Below, in pieces: positions 31,628 through 39,147 of a stretch of DNA of 39,147 bases. The position numbers were made by a program, and so were the translations under genes. The DNA is from Actinomycetota bacterium (GTDB lineage Bacteria > Actinomycetota > Actinomycetes > Actinomycetales > Microbacteriaceae), in assembly GCA_009699665.1 (NCBI GenBank), contig WLNS01000001.1, positions 1-39,147 of the forward strand. Reading direction: 5' to 3'. Numbering within the stretch: position 1 is the stretch's first letter; every line of letters begins with the position of its first letter. The notes beneath the pieces were generated by a model that made no database searches, had not been told where the DNA came from, and saw only the letters and a list, made by a program, of their open reading frames with translations.

Positions 31628-33583
31628 ATGAATGAAAAAATCGACACCTCGATGCCTGACGAGCGCAGTTTTGCGCCGCCCGCCGACTTCGCCGCCAACG
31701 CAATTGCACAGGCCGAAATTTATGACCGCGCGCAGAGTGAGGGCGTTGAGTTTTGGGCCAACCAGGCTCGAGAACTGTTGCACTGGCACACCCCGTTTAC
31801 CGAAACTCTGGACTGGAGCGACGCCCCCGTGGCCAAGTGGTTCGCTGACGGCGCGCTCAATGTCAGTTACAACTGCCTCGATCGTCACGTCGAGCAGGGT
31901 CGTGGGGAGCGCGTGGCTTTGCACTGGGAAGGTGAGCCCGGAGATTCGGTATCTCTCACCTACGCCGCACTCACCGAACAGGTAAAACGGGCCGCCAACG
32001 TGCTTCTCTCGCTGGGCATCCGCGCGGGCGATCGTGTTGCCCTTTATATGCCACTGATTCCCGAGGCCGTCGTCGCCATGCTGGCCGTTGCGCGCATCGG
32101 TGCCATCCACTCCGTGGTCTTCGGTGGTTTCAGCGCCGAATCACTCCGCAATCGCGCCGACGACGCCGGCGCCAAGCTCGTCATTACGGCCGATGGTGGT
32201 TATCGCAAAGGGGGCGTCTTCGCCCTCAAGCCGGTTGTCGACCAGGCCCTGGCTTCTGACGGCGGACAAAAGACGGTACAAAATGTTCTCGTCGTTCGCC
32301 GTGGCGGCAACGACATCGAGTGGATTGACAACCGGGATCTGTGGTGGCACGAGGTGATGGAATCTGCCAGCCCCGAACACGAGGCGCAGCCTTTTCCGGC
32401 CGAACAGCCGTTGTTCATTCTCTATACGAGTGGCACAACCGGAAAGCCCAAGGGCATTCTGCACACCTCGGGTGGATACCTCACGCAGGCGGCCTTTACG
32501 CACAAGAACATTTTTGATCTTCACGCCGAGTCCGACATCTACTGGTGCACGGCAGATGTGGGCTGGATCACGGGACACAGCTACGTGGTTTACGGCCCGT
32601 TGGCAAACGGTGCGACACAGGTGATCTACGAGGGCACGCCCGATACGCCGCACCCAGGCCGCTGGTGGGAGATTATTCAAAAATACGGAGTGACCATCTT
32701 CTACACGGCACCGACCGCCATCCGATCGTTCATGAAGCTCGGTTCAGAAATTCCCGACGCGTTTGACCTCTCTACCCTGCGTCTCTTGGGCTCGGTGGGC
32801 GAACCGATCAACCCCGAAGCGTGGATGTGGTACCGCGACGTCATCGGTGCCGGCAAAACTCCGATTGTCGACACGTGGTGGCAAACCGAAACGGGAGCCA
32901 TCATGATCTCTGCTCTGCCGGGTGTGACATCGCTCAAACCCGGCAGCGCGCAAGTTGCCGTTCCGGGCATCTCGATCGACATTCTCGATGACGACGGTGC
33001 CGGCGTACCTGACGGTACTGGTGGCCTCTTGGTGATCACCGAGCCGTGGCCATCGATGCTCCGAGGCATCTGGGGTGACGACGAGCGGTTCCGCAAAACC
33101 TACTGGCAAAAGTTCGGCGACAAGTACTTTGCCGGAGACGGCGCCAAGCGCGACCGCGACGGCGACATTTGGCTGCTGGGTCGCGTCGACGACGTCATGA
33201 ACATTTCTGGGCATCGTCTCTCCACCGCAGAAATAGAGTCCTCACTGGTGGCGCACCCCATGGTTGCCGAGGCGGCCGTTGTCGGTGCGGCAGATGAGCT
33301 CACCGGACAGGCAGTGGTGGCTTTTGTGATTTTGCTCGCGAGTGAGGTGGGCAAGCTCGAGGCGGCCGAAGCGAGTGCCGAACTTCGTACGCACGTGGCA
33401 CAGCAAATCGGCGCCATAGCCCGACCAGCGCGCATTTTCATCGTGCCTGAACTGCCCAAGACGCGCAGCGGCAAGATTATGCGTCGCCTTCTTCAGGACG
33501 TTGCCGAAGGTCGAGAAATCGGGGACACGACAACGCTGACAGATCAGAGCGTGCTGAACATCATCAACGCTCAGGTGAACTAG
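31628..33583 (+). CDS. acs: Acetyl-CoA synthetase (AMP-forming)
   Basis: 651 residues, the standard Acs length. Motifs: N-terminal FWANQARELLHWHTPF, the ATP-binding loop YTSGTTGKPKGI, acetate-pocket region WWQTETGAIM with the conserved Trp, and the C-terminal KTRSGKIMRR holding the lysine acetylated in Acs regulation. It activates acetate via acetyl-AMP to acetyl-CoA. The start is the ATG at 31628; an in-frame ATG 42 bases upstream would add 14 unconserved residues. The ribosome site is weak. A palindrome at 31545 may control it. Confidence 0.97.
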   Translation: MNEKIDTSMPDERSFAPPADFAANAIAQAEIYDRAQSEGVEFWANQARELLHWHTPFTETLDWSDAPVAKWFADGALNVSYNCLDRHVEQGRGERVALHWEGEPGDSVSLTYAALTEQVKRAANVLLSLGIRAGDRVALYMPLIPEAVVAMLAVARIGAIHSVVFGGFSAESLRNRADDAGAKLVITADGGYRKGGVFALKPVVDQALASDGGQKTVQNVLVVRRGGNDIEWIDNRDLWWHEVMESASPEHEAQPFPAEQPLFILYTSGTTGKPKGILHTSGGYLTQAAFTHKNIFDLHAESDIYWCTADVGWITGHSYVVYGPLANGATQVIYEGTPDTPHPGRWWEIIQKYGVTIFYTAPTAIRSFMKLGSEIPDAFDLSTLRLLGSVGEPINPEAWMWYRDVIGAGKTPIVDTWWQTETGAIMISALPGVTSLKPGSAQVAVPGISIDILDDDGAGVPDGTGGLLVITEPWPSMLRGIWGDDERFRKTYWQKFGDKYFAGDGAKRDRDGDIWLLGRVDDVMNISGHRLSTAEIESSLVAHPMVAEAAVVGAADELTGQAVVAFVILLASEVGKLEAAEASAELRTHVAQQIGAIARPARIFIVPELPKTRSGKIMRRLLQDVAEGREIGDTTTLTDQSVLNIINAQVN

Positions 33584-33613
33584 AGAAGCGCCGGGTTCGG
33601 CAGTGGTGGGTTG

Positions 33614-34081
33614 CTACTTAAAAGCAACAATCATTTCGACCTCGACCGGCGAATCCATGGGCAGAACCGGCACGCCGATGGATGACCGAGCGTGTGTTCC
33701 GATGTCACCAAATACGTCACCGAGTAGCTCAGAGGCTCCGTTCATGACGGCACCCATCGCAGTGAAATCAGGAACACAGGCCACAAAACCCGTCACCTTA
33801 ACGATGCGTGTGATGCGGTCAAGGTTGCCAATGGCGCTCTTAATGACGGCCAAGCCATTCAGCGCCGCGGTACGCGCATAATCCTTGGCATCCGCCGGAG
33901 CGACGAGTCCGTTGCCCTCTCCCACCTTGCCGGTCGCGCGAAGCTCACCGTTGACGGTAGGCAACTGGCCTGAGATAAAAACCAGATTTCCCTCCACGAC
34001 AGCCGGAACGTAAACAGCAAGAGGCAGGGGCGCTTCGGGAAGCTCAATGCCCAGTTCGGTCAGTCGCGCGTCAATGCTCAT
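33614..34081 (-). CDS. RidA/YjgF-family protein
   Basis: 155 residues, the longer RidA form typical of actinobacteria. The core reads GNLVFISGQLP, then AALNGLAVIKSAIGNLDRITRIVKVTGFVA, and ends with PVEVEMIVAFK. The usual substrate Arg of canonical RidA (RSCV.V motif) appears as THARSSIGVPVLPMDSPVEVE, with the Arg present. RidA deaminates reactive enamines from PLP enzymes, though this subgroup is less studied. AAGGAAA lies upstream of the ATG. It is downstream of the DUF4177-type gene in the same direction, an arrangement also found near ponA in mycobacteria. Confidence 0.9.
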   Translation of the reverse strand: MSIDARLTELGIELPEAPLPLAVYVPAVVEGNLVFISGQLPTVNGELRATGKVGEGNGLVAPADAKDYARTAALNGLAVIKSAIGNLDRITRIVKVTGFVACVPDFTAMGAVMNGASELLGDVFGDIGTHARSSIGVPVLPMDSPVEVEMIVAFK

Positions 34082-34145
34082 CGTCGTTTCCTTAGTGTCG
34101 TCTCGAAGGGGTCAAACTCAGTAAACCGGCTCACGTTTTGCAGCG

Positions 34146-34304
34146 TTAGCCTAGGGGGCGCTTCAGATACGAAACAAGCCCACCCTCGGGTCCGACCACG
34201 ATCTGAACGAGTTCCCATCCCTCGTCTCCCCACGCGTTGAGAACGGCTTGTGGATTATGGATCGTCAGGGCAACTGTGGCGTACTCCCACTTCAGGGTGT
34301 TCAT
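34146..34304 (-). CDS. Small DUF4177-type protein
   Basis: 52 residues: begins MNTLKWEYATVALTI, continues LNAWGDEGWELVQIVVGPEGG and ends VSYLKRPLG. The WEYATV ... LNxxGxxGWELV pattern is the DUF4177 signature. AGAGGAGG lies right before the ATG at 34304, which gives strong support to so short a gene. It faces away from the PBP gene and precedes the RidA gene by 64 bp, matching the mycobacterial order DUF4177-RidA near ponA2. Function unknown. Confidence 0.87.
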   Translation of the reverse strand: MNTLKWEYATVALTIHNPQAVLNAWGDEGWELVQIVVGPEGGLVSYLKRPLG

Positions 34305-34341
34305 AAGGCCTCCTCTTAGCGTGTTCCCAGTCTTCGACGGG

Positions 34342-34347
34342 TAATCT
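34342..34347 (+). promoter_or_regulatory. -10 element of the PBP gene; start codon appears leaderless
   Basis: TAATCT, preceded by GGG, lies exactly 7 bp before the PBP ATG, so the first transcribed base would be the A of the start codon. No ribosome site is present. Leaderless mRNAs are common in actinobacteria. No good -35 is seen. Confidence 0.5.
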
Positions 34348-34354
34348 AGAGTCT

Positions 34355-36946
34355 ATGTTTGCCAAGCTACGCGAAAAGCGACTTCGGTCTGGTGCTATCG
34401 CCGGAGTCACCACCTTTATTGGAATGAGCGCCATCGCCGCGGTCTTGGTTGCTGCCTCTGCAACGCCGGCTATCGCACTTGCCGGCCTCACGGCAAACAG
34501 CACCTTGGGCATCTTCGACAATCTGCCCAACTACCTTGAAATCGGTGACCTCGCTGAGAAGTCTGAGATCTACGCGACCGGTACCGACGGCAAGCCCGTT
34601 CTGCTCGCTACCTTTTATGCACAAAACCGCGAAGACGTTAGCCTGTCGCAGATCTCGCCTTTTATTCAGGACGCCGCCATTGCCTCTGAAGACCCGCGCT
34701 TCTATGAACACGGTGGCGTAGATCTCTACGGAACCGTGCGCGCCATTCTGTCGAACACCCTCAGCGGCTCCACTCAGGGTGGCTCATCCATCACACAGCA
34801 GTACGTCAAGAACGTCCTTGTGCAAAAAGCCGAAGCCATTGCCAACCCCGTCGCGCGCAAGAAGGCTTATGAGGAAGCAACGCAAGTCTCTGTCGACCGC
34901 AAGCTCAAAGAAATTAAGCTGTCTATTGGGGTTGAACAAAAGTATTCGAAAAAACAGATTCTCGAGGGCTACCTCAACATCACGCCCTTTGGTGGACGCG
35001 TGTATGGGGTGCAGGCGGCCGCTAAGTATTACTTTGGAAAGTCGGCGAAAGATGTCTCTGTTGCCGAGGCGGCTTCGCTTATCGCCATCATCAACAACCC
35101 CAGCGCTTACCGTCCAGACCTCGAAGAAAACATTTCTGACAACCAGGCGCGCCGGGACTACATCCTTGCTCGAATGCTTGAAAACAAGAAAATTACGCAA
35201 AAGGAATATTCCGCTGCGGTTGCCTCGCCGGTCACCCTCACTTTGACCGAAGCATCGACGGGTTGTCAGACGGCTCCTTTCGGCGCCGCCTACTTCTGCG
35301 ACTACATCACGTGGGTCATCAAGAACGACGAGGCTTTCGGCAAGACCGAAGATGAACGCTGGACGGCATTCCAGCGAGGTGGCTGGAAGATCTACAGCAC
35401 ACTGAGTCTGCCGCTGCAACAGGCGGCCTCGGGCGCTGTCTATGGAAATATTCCGACAGTAGTTCCTTGGGCAAACGTCGCCGGTGCATCGGTTTCTGTG
35501 CAAGTAAACACGGGCCGAATTCTGGCAATGGCGCAGAGCAAGGACTACACGAACGATCCCGAGCTTGCGGCCACCGGCGGAAACTTTACGTCGATCAACT
35601 ACAGCACTGACAAGAATTACGGCGGATCATCTGGTTTTCAAGTGGGGTCGACATACAAAGCCTTCACGCTCGCGCAGTGGCTGAAAAGCGGACGTGGTTT
35701 GGGTGAGATGGTTGACCCGCGTGAGCGACCCCTTCAGATGAATAAATTCCGAGATAAGTGCCTCGGCGTCGGCGGTGCCGACTGGAAACCCAAAAACAAC
35801 TCAGGAACATATGCGGGTCCCGTTTCGGTGCTTCAAGCAACTACCGATTCGATAAACCTGGCTTTCCTGTCGATGGCCATGAAGCTCGATCTGTGCGATA
35901 TCAAGCTCACCGCTGAGGCCTTCGACGTTCACCGCGCCGACGGAAATCCGCTGGGCGAATCGCCCTCAGACGTCTTGGGCACCCAGGAAATATCTCCCCT
36001 CACGATGGCTACGGCCTATGCCGGAGTGGCCAACCAAGGCCGCGTCTGCACCCCCGTTGCCATCGACAAGATCGTTGATCAACACAACGTGCAGCTCAAG
36101 GTGCCACAGACAAAGTGCACGCAAGCCGTGACCGCTGACGTCGCCAATGCGATGGTCGTCGCCCTCAAAACACCCATTGCGAGCGGAACCGCCACCGAGT
36201 CAAATCCGCGCGACGGCATCCCCATCATCGGTAAGACCGGAACAAACGACAACTTCAATCAAACATGGATTATCGCATCCACCACGAGTGTTGCAACCGC
36301 CGTATGGGTGGGCAATGTTCAAGGCTTCTTTGACGTTCGAAACGGATCGCTCAATAACGGATCGGCGCGAGTCACGCGTCACGCCATCATGAGAGCCGTC
36401 ATGACAGTGGCCGACCAATTCTTTGGTGGAGTCGACTGGCCCGGGCCTCCCTCAAATCTCATGGGTGGCAGGAATGCCGTTGTTCCCGACGTGTCAGGGC
36501 TCACCCTTGAAGAGGGCGTGAAGCTTCTTGAGAGCGTCGATCTTGCCGTAGACGGCAGCTGTGGCACAATCGATGGCGCCAAGGCCAGCGGTCGCATTGA
36601 GCAGACTGTTCCGGCCGTCGGCACGACGCTACCCACGGGAACCGTGGTCAACATTTGTTTGAGTAATGGACTTCTCGTTACCGGTCCGCCCAGCGTTATT
36701 GGTCAAACCGAGGCCGCGGGAAGTGCCTTCCTGCTGAGCAAGGGTTGGGTCGTCAACGTGGTTTACGCGGCCGCGCCGACATGTGGCGGAAGTGGGGGCG
36801 GCGGTTCAACCGCAACACCCACACCGACGCCCACGCCCACGCCGACCGCGTGCCCGAATCCGAACCAGGGAAAGATCATCAAACAGTCTCCAAATGGTGG
36901 TTCGGCCCGGGCCGGTGCCACCGTGCGATTGACGGTTCAGCAATAG
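34355..36946 (+). CDS. Class A penicillin-binding protein with PASTA domains (PonA2-like)
   Basis: 863 residues. One membrane segment near residues 12-42 with a short cytoplasmic start. Glycosyltransferase 51 domain with catalytic E112 (ASEDPRFYEHGG) and TQGGSSITQQYVKN. Transpeptidase motifs: S432-T-Y-K435, S499-I-N501 and K627-T-G. A full PASTA domain (VPDVSGLTLEEGVKLLE...) starts near residue 710, and a second one (PPSVIGQTEAAG...) is split by a Gly-rich and Thr-Pro repeat (TPTPTPTPTPT) before its last strand. It polymerises and crosslinks peptidoglycan; PASTA binds muropeptides or lipid II. The order PBP then metallophosphoesterase matches the ponA2 locus of mycobacteria. Confidence 0.95.
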   Translation: MFAKLREKRLRSGAIAGVTTFIGMSAIAAVLVAASATPAIALAGLTANSTLGIFDNLPNYLEIGDLAEKSEIYATGTDGKPVLLATFYAQNREDVSLSQISPFIQDAAIASEDPRFYEHGGVDLYGTVRAILSNTLSGSTQGGSSITQQYVKNVLVQKAEAIANPVARKKAYEEATQVSVDRKLKEIKLSIGVEQKYSKKQILEGYLNITPFGGRVYGVQAAAKYYFGKSAKDVSVAEAASLIAIINNPSAYRPDLEENISDNQARRDYILARMLENKKITQKEYSAAVASPVTLTLTEASTGCQTAPFGAAYFCDYITWVIKNDEAFGKTEDERWTAFQRGGWKIYSTLSLPLQQAASGAVYGNIPTVVPWANVAGASVSVQVNTGRILAMAQSKDYTNDPELAATGGNFTSINYSTDKNYGGSSGFQVGSTYKAFTLAQWLKSGRGLGEMVDPRERPLQMNKFRDKCLGVGGADWKPKNNSGTYAGPVSVLQATTDSINLAFLSMAMKLDLCDIKLTAEAFDVHRADGNPLGESPSDVLGTQEISPLTMATAYAGVANQGRVCTPVAIDKIVDQHNVQLKVPQTKCTQAVTADVANAMVVALKTPIASGTATESNPRDGIPIIGKTGTNDNFNQTWIIASTTSVATAVWVGNVQGFFDVRNGSLNNGSARVTRHAIMRAVMTVADQFFGGVDWPGPPSNLMGGRNAVVPDVSGLTLEEGVKLLESVDLAVDGSCGTIDGAKASGRIEQTVPAVGTTLPTGTVVNICLSNGLLVTGPPSVIGQTEAAGSAFLLSKGWVVNVVYAAAPTCGGSGGGGSTATPTPTPTPTPTACPNPNQGKIIKQSPNGGSARAGATVRLTVQQ

Positions 36947-36951
36947 TCCCC

Positions 36952-38004
36952 GTGACGAACGTCGCGCGCACCATCGGCCTGGGCCTGGGGCTCGTGGCCG
37001 GAGGCGCGCTCGCGTGGGGCACTTTGGTTGAGCGTCGCCTGTACACAGTTCGGTCGCAGCAGGCTCGCATGCCGGGCCTGAATGCAGCCGCCGTGCGAAT
37101 CCTTCACCTGTCAGACTTGCATTTGGCGCCGTGGCAGCGAGACAAGGTGGCATGGATTCGCCGGCTCGCCGAGCTTAAGCCTGACCTTGTCATTGTGACC
37201 GGTGACTTCATGGGTCACCCCGACGCCCTCCCGCAGGTGCGCCACGCCCTCGAGGTCTTCGAGGGAACCCCGGGAGCATTCGTCTTCGGATCAAACGACT
37301 ACTTTGCCTCAAAGTTAAAGAATCCTTTCGGATACTTTTCGGGGCCATCCCGCGTCAAACGGAATCCCCAACGTCTTGACACCGAGGCACTGCGCCAGTT
37401 CTTGGTTGACGACCTCGCCTGGGTCGACCTCAATAACACTGCCGGTCGAATGACCGCGAACGGAGTAGACATCGACCTCGTCGGAGTGAACGATCCCCAC
37501 ATTCATTACGACCGCTGCGATGCCGCCCTGGAGGCCCTCGAAGACCTGCGCACGGCAGACCACCCACCCCAGCTTTCTTCTGATGAAGAGTTGTTGGGCT
37601 CGCCGAGCGCACATGTGACCATCGGCGTAACGCACGCGCCCTATCAGCGCATCCTCAACGCTTTCACGTCAAGTGGTGCCGAGTTGCTTCTTGCCGGACA
37701 CACACACGGTGGTCAGGTCTGCGTGCCGGGCTTCGGCGCGCTGGTGACGAATTGCGATATTCCCCGCAAACAAGCCAGCGGCATGTCGCACTGGCAGGCG
37801 GGCGGAAAACGAGCCGTGCTCAACGTGTCTGCCGGATTGGGCACGTCAATCTATGCGCCCGTTCGATTCGCGTGCCCACCGGAGGTCACCGTGATTGATC
37901 TGAGCGCAGAGTCAGCCCTCGCGGGCGACTCAAACCCGGCGGCAGAACGAAACCTGGCCTCACAAGTGCAGCCCCACCCTGGCCGGCGAGCAAGCCGTCG
38001 CTGA
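36952..38004 (+). CDS. Membrane-linked metallophosphoesterase
   Basis: 350 residues from the GTG at 36952, 5 bp after the PBP stop codon; the frame is open further upstream but inside the PBP gene. An N-terminal hydrophobic helix (IGLGLGLVAGGALAWGTLV) anchors it. Calcineurin-like metal motifs: ILHLSDLHL, VTGDFMG, GSNDY in place of GNHD, THAPYQ and AGHTHGGQ. The family includes UDP-diacylglucosamine and lipid phosphoesterases (YkuE-like). It is translationally coupled to the PBP, suggesting an envelope role. No clear ribosome site is present. Confidence 0.88.
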   Translation: MTNVARTIGLGLGLVAGGALAWGTLVERRLYTVRSQQARMPGLNAAAVRILHLSDLHLAPWQRDKVAWIRRLAELKPDLVIVTGDFMGHPDALPQVRHALEVFEGTPGAFVFGSNDYFASKLKNPFGYFSGPSRVKRNPQRLDTEALRQFLVDDLAWVDLNNTAGRMTANGVDIDLVGVNDPHIHYDRCDAALEALEDLRTADHPPQLSSDEELLGSPSAHVTIGVTHAPYQRILNAFTSSGAELLLAGHTHGGQVCVPGFGALVTNCDIPRKQASGMSHWQAGGKRAVLNVSAGLGTSIYAPVRFACPPEVTVIDLSAESALAGDSNPAAERNLASQVQPHPGRRASRR

Positions 38005-38014
38005 GGTTCCCCCG

Positions 38015-38020
38015 TATACT
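38015..38020 (+). promoter_or_regulatory. -10 element of tRNA-Pro
   Basis: TATACT lies 14 bp upstream of the mature tRNA 5' end, preceded by CG. It is the only -10-like hexamer in the 30-bp gap after the metallophosphoesterase gene. No clear -35. Confidence 0.5.
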
Positions 38021-38034
38021 TGCACTTGCCTCAT

Positions 38035-38111
38035 CGGGGTGTGGCGCAGCTTGGTAGCGCGCGTCGTTCGGGACGACGAGGTCGCAGGTTCAATTCCTGT
38101 CACCCCGACCA
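38035..38111 (+). tRNA. tRNA-Pro (anticodon CGG)
   Basis: Acceptor arms CGGGGTG / CACCCCG, D-loop GGCGCAGCTTGGTAGCGC, anticodon stem CGTCG / CGACG around loop TTCGGGA (anticodon CGG), T-arm GCAGGTTCAATTCCTGT and encoded CCA. It reads CCG codons. Its 3' end is the left arm of a long inverted repeat. Confidence 0.96.
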
Positions 38112-38159
38112 ATGTGAAATGCCGATCCTTCATGGGTCGGCATTTCACATTGGTCGGGG
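38103..38159. repeat. Perfect 23-bp inverted repeat that includes the tRNA-Pro 3' end
   Basis: Arms 38103-38125 and 38137-38159 are exact inverted copies. Three more base pairs (one G-U) bring the stem to 26 bp with a 5-base loop TTCAT. The left arm contains the last 9 bases of the tRNA gene (CCCCGACCA); the right arm repeats them inverted (TGGTCGGGG). Neither strand has a T-run after it, so it is not a standard terminator. Confidence 0.85.
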
Positions 38160-38160
38160 A

Positions 38161-38425
38161 GGGCTGATGTGCACCTGCGAGCAGGTGGGCCCACCGGTTC
38201 GAAGCGCCAGTAAGTCACAGCATCGCTGTGACAGGCCCTGGCGCTGAGCCGTGGGGACAAATCCTGTCACGCACCGCGTTGACCGGATGCAACGTCGAGC
38301 CGTGCGGCGCACCCCGACCAACGAGCCGAGTGGGGCAGGCACCACTAGACAAAACGACGGAATTTGACCCGTCGCTAACCTCGAGTCACAAGAACCGTGT
38401 GATCAGTGACGAGGTAAGAAAGTCC
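38161..38425. other. Non-coding stretch rich in hairpins between tRNA-Pro and the LPxTG gene
   Basis: No supported gene. Structures seen: hairpin CACCTGC-GA-GCAGGTG (38172-38187), palindrome GGTGGGCCCACC (38184-38195), a nested stem with outer arms GCGCCAG / CTGGCGC (38204-38210, 38238-38244) and inner arms GTCACAGC / GCTGTGAC (38214-38221, 38225-38232), and CGACGG-N8-CCGTCG (38355-38374). A further copy of the tRNA 3' end, CACCCCGACCA, is at 38310-38320, and CCTGTCAC of the T-arm recurs at 38263-38270. It may hold a structured RNA, a regulatory leader for the LPxTG gene, or remains of an integration site. Confidence 0.5.
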
Positions 38426-39052
38426 ATGAACAGAAAAGTTATTGCGGCTGCAAGTGCAGTCCTCGGATTAGCAGCCACTGTGTTTGCAGTCAGTCCTGCG
38501 TGGGCTGACGAAACAGAGGGTTCCGCCAGTACTTATTCGACACCTGCGGGTTCAAGTGTGACGTTCACGGTCACCAACCACACCGACCCCGCAGATTGGG
38601 ACTGGTGTGATTTAGAAACGGGACCCGGCTTTGGCATGACGCTTTTGTTCTCCGCAAATATCGGAGGGGCCGACTTTGTGTTGCCAACTGGCTCAGACGG
38701 GCCGGGCGATCCGGGCGCCGGTTCCTTCACGTGGAGCGCAGCGCCTTCCGAGACTGAATCCGTGACAGTGACCATTCCCGCTGATGCCGTTCCGGGAACC
38801 TATGAAGTGACCCTCGGCTGTGTCACGCCAGGCCCCGCCTATCTTCACCCACTTGATGTAGCGCGACCCATCGATTTTGAGATTACCGCCCCAGCGCCAG
38901 CGCCAACGCCAACGCCAACGCCTGATTCCGAATTGCCCAACACGGGAGCTAGCGCCAGCACAGCTCTTATTGGTGCGGGCATCGCCGGTATCGCACTTGT
39001 GGCAGGTGCCGGAGCTGCAGCACTGCGCCGTCGGGTCACCGCGAAGAAGTGA
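38426..39052 (+). CDS. LPxTG-anchored secreted protein
   Basis: 208 residues from the ATG at 38426, with a signal peptide (VIAAASAVLGLAATVFAVSPAWA) giving a mature start at DETEGS; longer in-frame starts are unlikely because they would bury the signal. The middle is a single beta-sandwich-like domain with two cysteines (WDWCDLE, LGCVTPG) and a strand pattern SVTFTVTNHTDPA, VTVTIPADAVPGTYEVTLG. A Pro/Thr-rich linker (APAPTPTPTPDSE) leads to LPNTGA, a hydrophobic helix and RRRVTAKK, a sorting signal. The fold resembles small surface or adhesin domains, but no known family is recognised. GAGG and AAGAAAG lie upstream. Confidence 0.88.
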   Translation: MNRKVIAAASAVLGLAATVFAVSPAWADETEGSASTYSTPAGSSVTFTVTNHTDPADWDWCDLETGPGFGMTLLFSANIGGADFVLPTGSDGPGDPGAGSFTWSAAPSETESVTVTIPADAVPGTYEVTLGCVTPGPAYLHPLDVARPIDFEITAPAPAPTPTPTPDSELPNTGASASTALIGAGIAGIALVAGAGAAALRRRVTAKK

Positions 39053-39099
39053 TTTTAGCCGTATCAATTCCCGCCACGTCGCGAAAGAAGGTGACCCCT

Positions 39100-39147
39100 G
39101 TGCGTTCTCTCCGGCTGGTTTTATCATTCATTGGTGCCGCTCTGGTC
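39100..39147 (+). CDS. Start of an unidentified gene, hydrophobic N-terminus, truncated by window edge
   Basis: Sixteen codons from the GTG at 39100 read MRSLRLVLSFIGAALV, a positively charged then hydrophobic start, with AGAAGG eight bases before it. It follows an LPxTG gene by 47 bp. This could be a signal peptide or an N-terminal membrane anchor as in sortases, which often sit next to their substrates, but 16 residues do not decide it. Confidence 0.5.
   Translation, partial: MRSLRLVLSFIGAALV

Noticed and set aside
38103..38159. Inverted repeat as a rho-independent terminator of tRNA-Pro
   Set aside because: No T-run follows on either strand, and the left arm lies within the mature tRNA.
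1..39147. CRISPR arrays, rRNA genes, insertion sequences or transposase genes
   Set aside because: No regularly spaced direct repeats, rRNA-like sequence or transposase motifs were seen on either strand.

Overview
The window is chromosomal DNA of a high-GC actinobacterium, most likely a member of the Micrococcales (Microbacteriaceae or a close relative). The evidence is GC-rich codon use with frequent GTG and TTG starts, an actinobacterial 6C RNA, a Tad-type pilus cluster next to topA, tmk and the DNA polymerase III delta' gene, a PASTA-type penicillin-binding protein followed by a metallophosphoesterase, a Brevibacterium/Arthrobacter-type homoprotocatechuate 2,3-dioxygenase, and cell-wall proteins with LAxTG and LPxTG sorting signals.

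Positions 1-12138 form an aromatic-compound catabolic island with two divergent operons that share the 6039-6320 intergenic region. The leftward operon encodes a GMC oxidoreductase, an LDH/MDH-like 2-hydroxyacid dehydrogenase, MoaF, a SnoaL-like protein, an amidase, a TetR regulator and a truncated VOC-fold protein preceded by a perfect operator-like palindrome. The rightward operon encodes a FAH-RraA fusion, a GntR/FCD regulator, a DapA-like lyase, an HpaE-type aldehyde dehydrogenase and the HpaD-type ring-cleavage dioxygenase. It would take 3,4-dihydroxyphenylacetate toward pyruvate and succinic semialdehyde, but no recognisable hydroxylase (HpaBC), separate isomerase (HpaF) or hydratase (HpaH) gene lies in the window.

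Positions 12165-19730 hold a LAxTG surface protein with Ca-binding-type repeats, a membrane protein with a HIRAN domain, an AraC regulator, and a divergent benzaldehyde dehydrogenase / benzoylformate-decarboxylase-like pair (a mandelate-type route), followed by a DAO-family FAD oxidoreductase. Family-typical hairpin repeats lie at 2712-2780 and 18279-18352. Then come an MMPL exporter, a nitroreductase, tRNA-Thr(CGT) and a CopC-domain protein.

Positions 23689-31270 are housekeeping plus pilus genes on the minus strand, in transcription order: tadA/cpaF, tadC, a DUF4244 pilin-like gene, two TadE-like genes, topA, tmk, holB. Upstream of tadA, on the same strand, is a 6C small RNA with its own promoter and terminator. 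Positions 31628-39147 hold acs, ridA, a 52-residue DUF4177-type gene, a class A PBP whose start looks leaderless, a metallophosphoesterase, tRNA-Pro(CGG), a strongly structured 300-bp non-coding stretch that includes an inverted duplication of the tRNA 3' end, an LPxTG protein, and the first codons of another gene.
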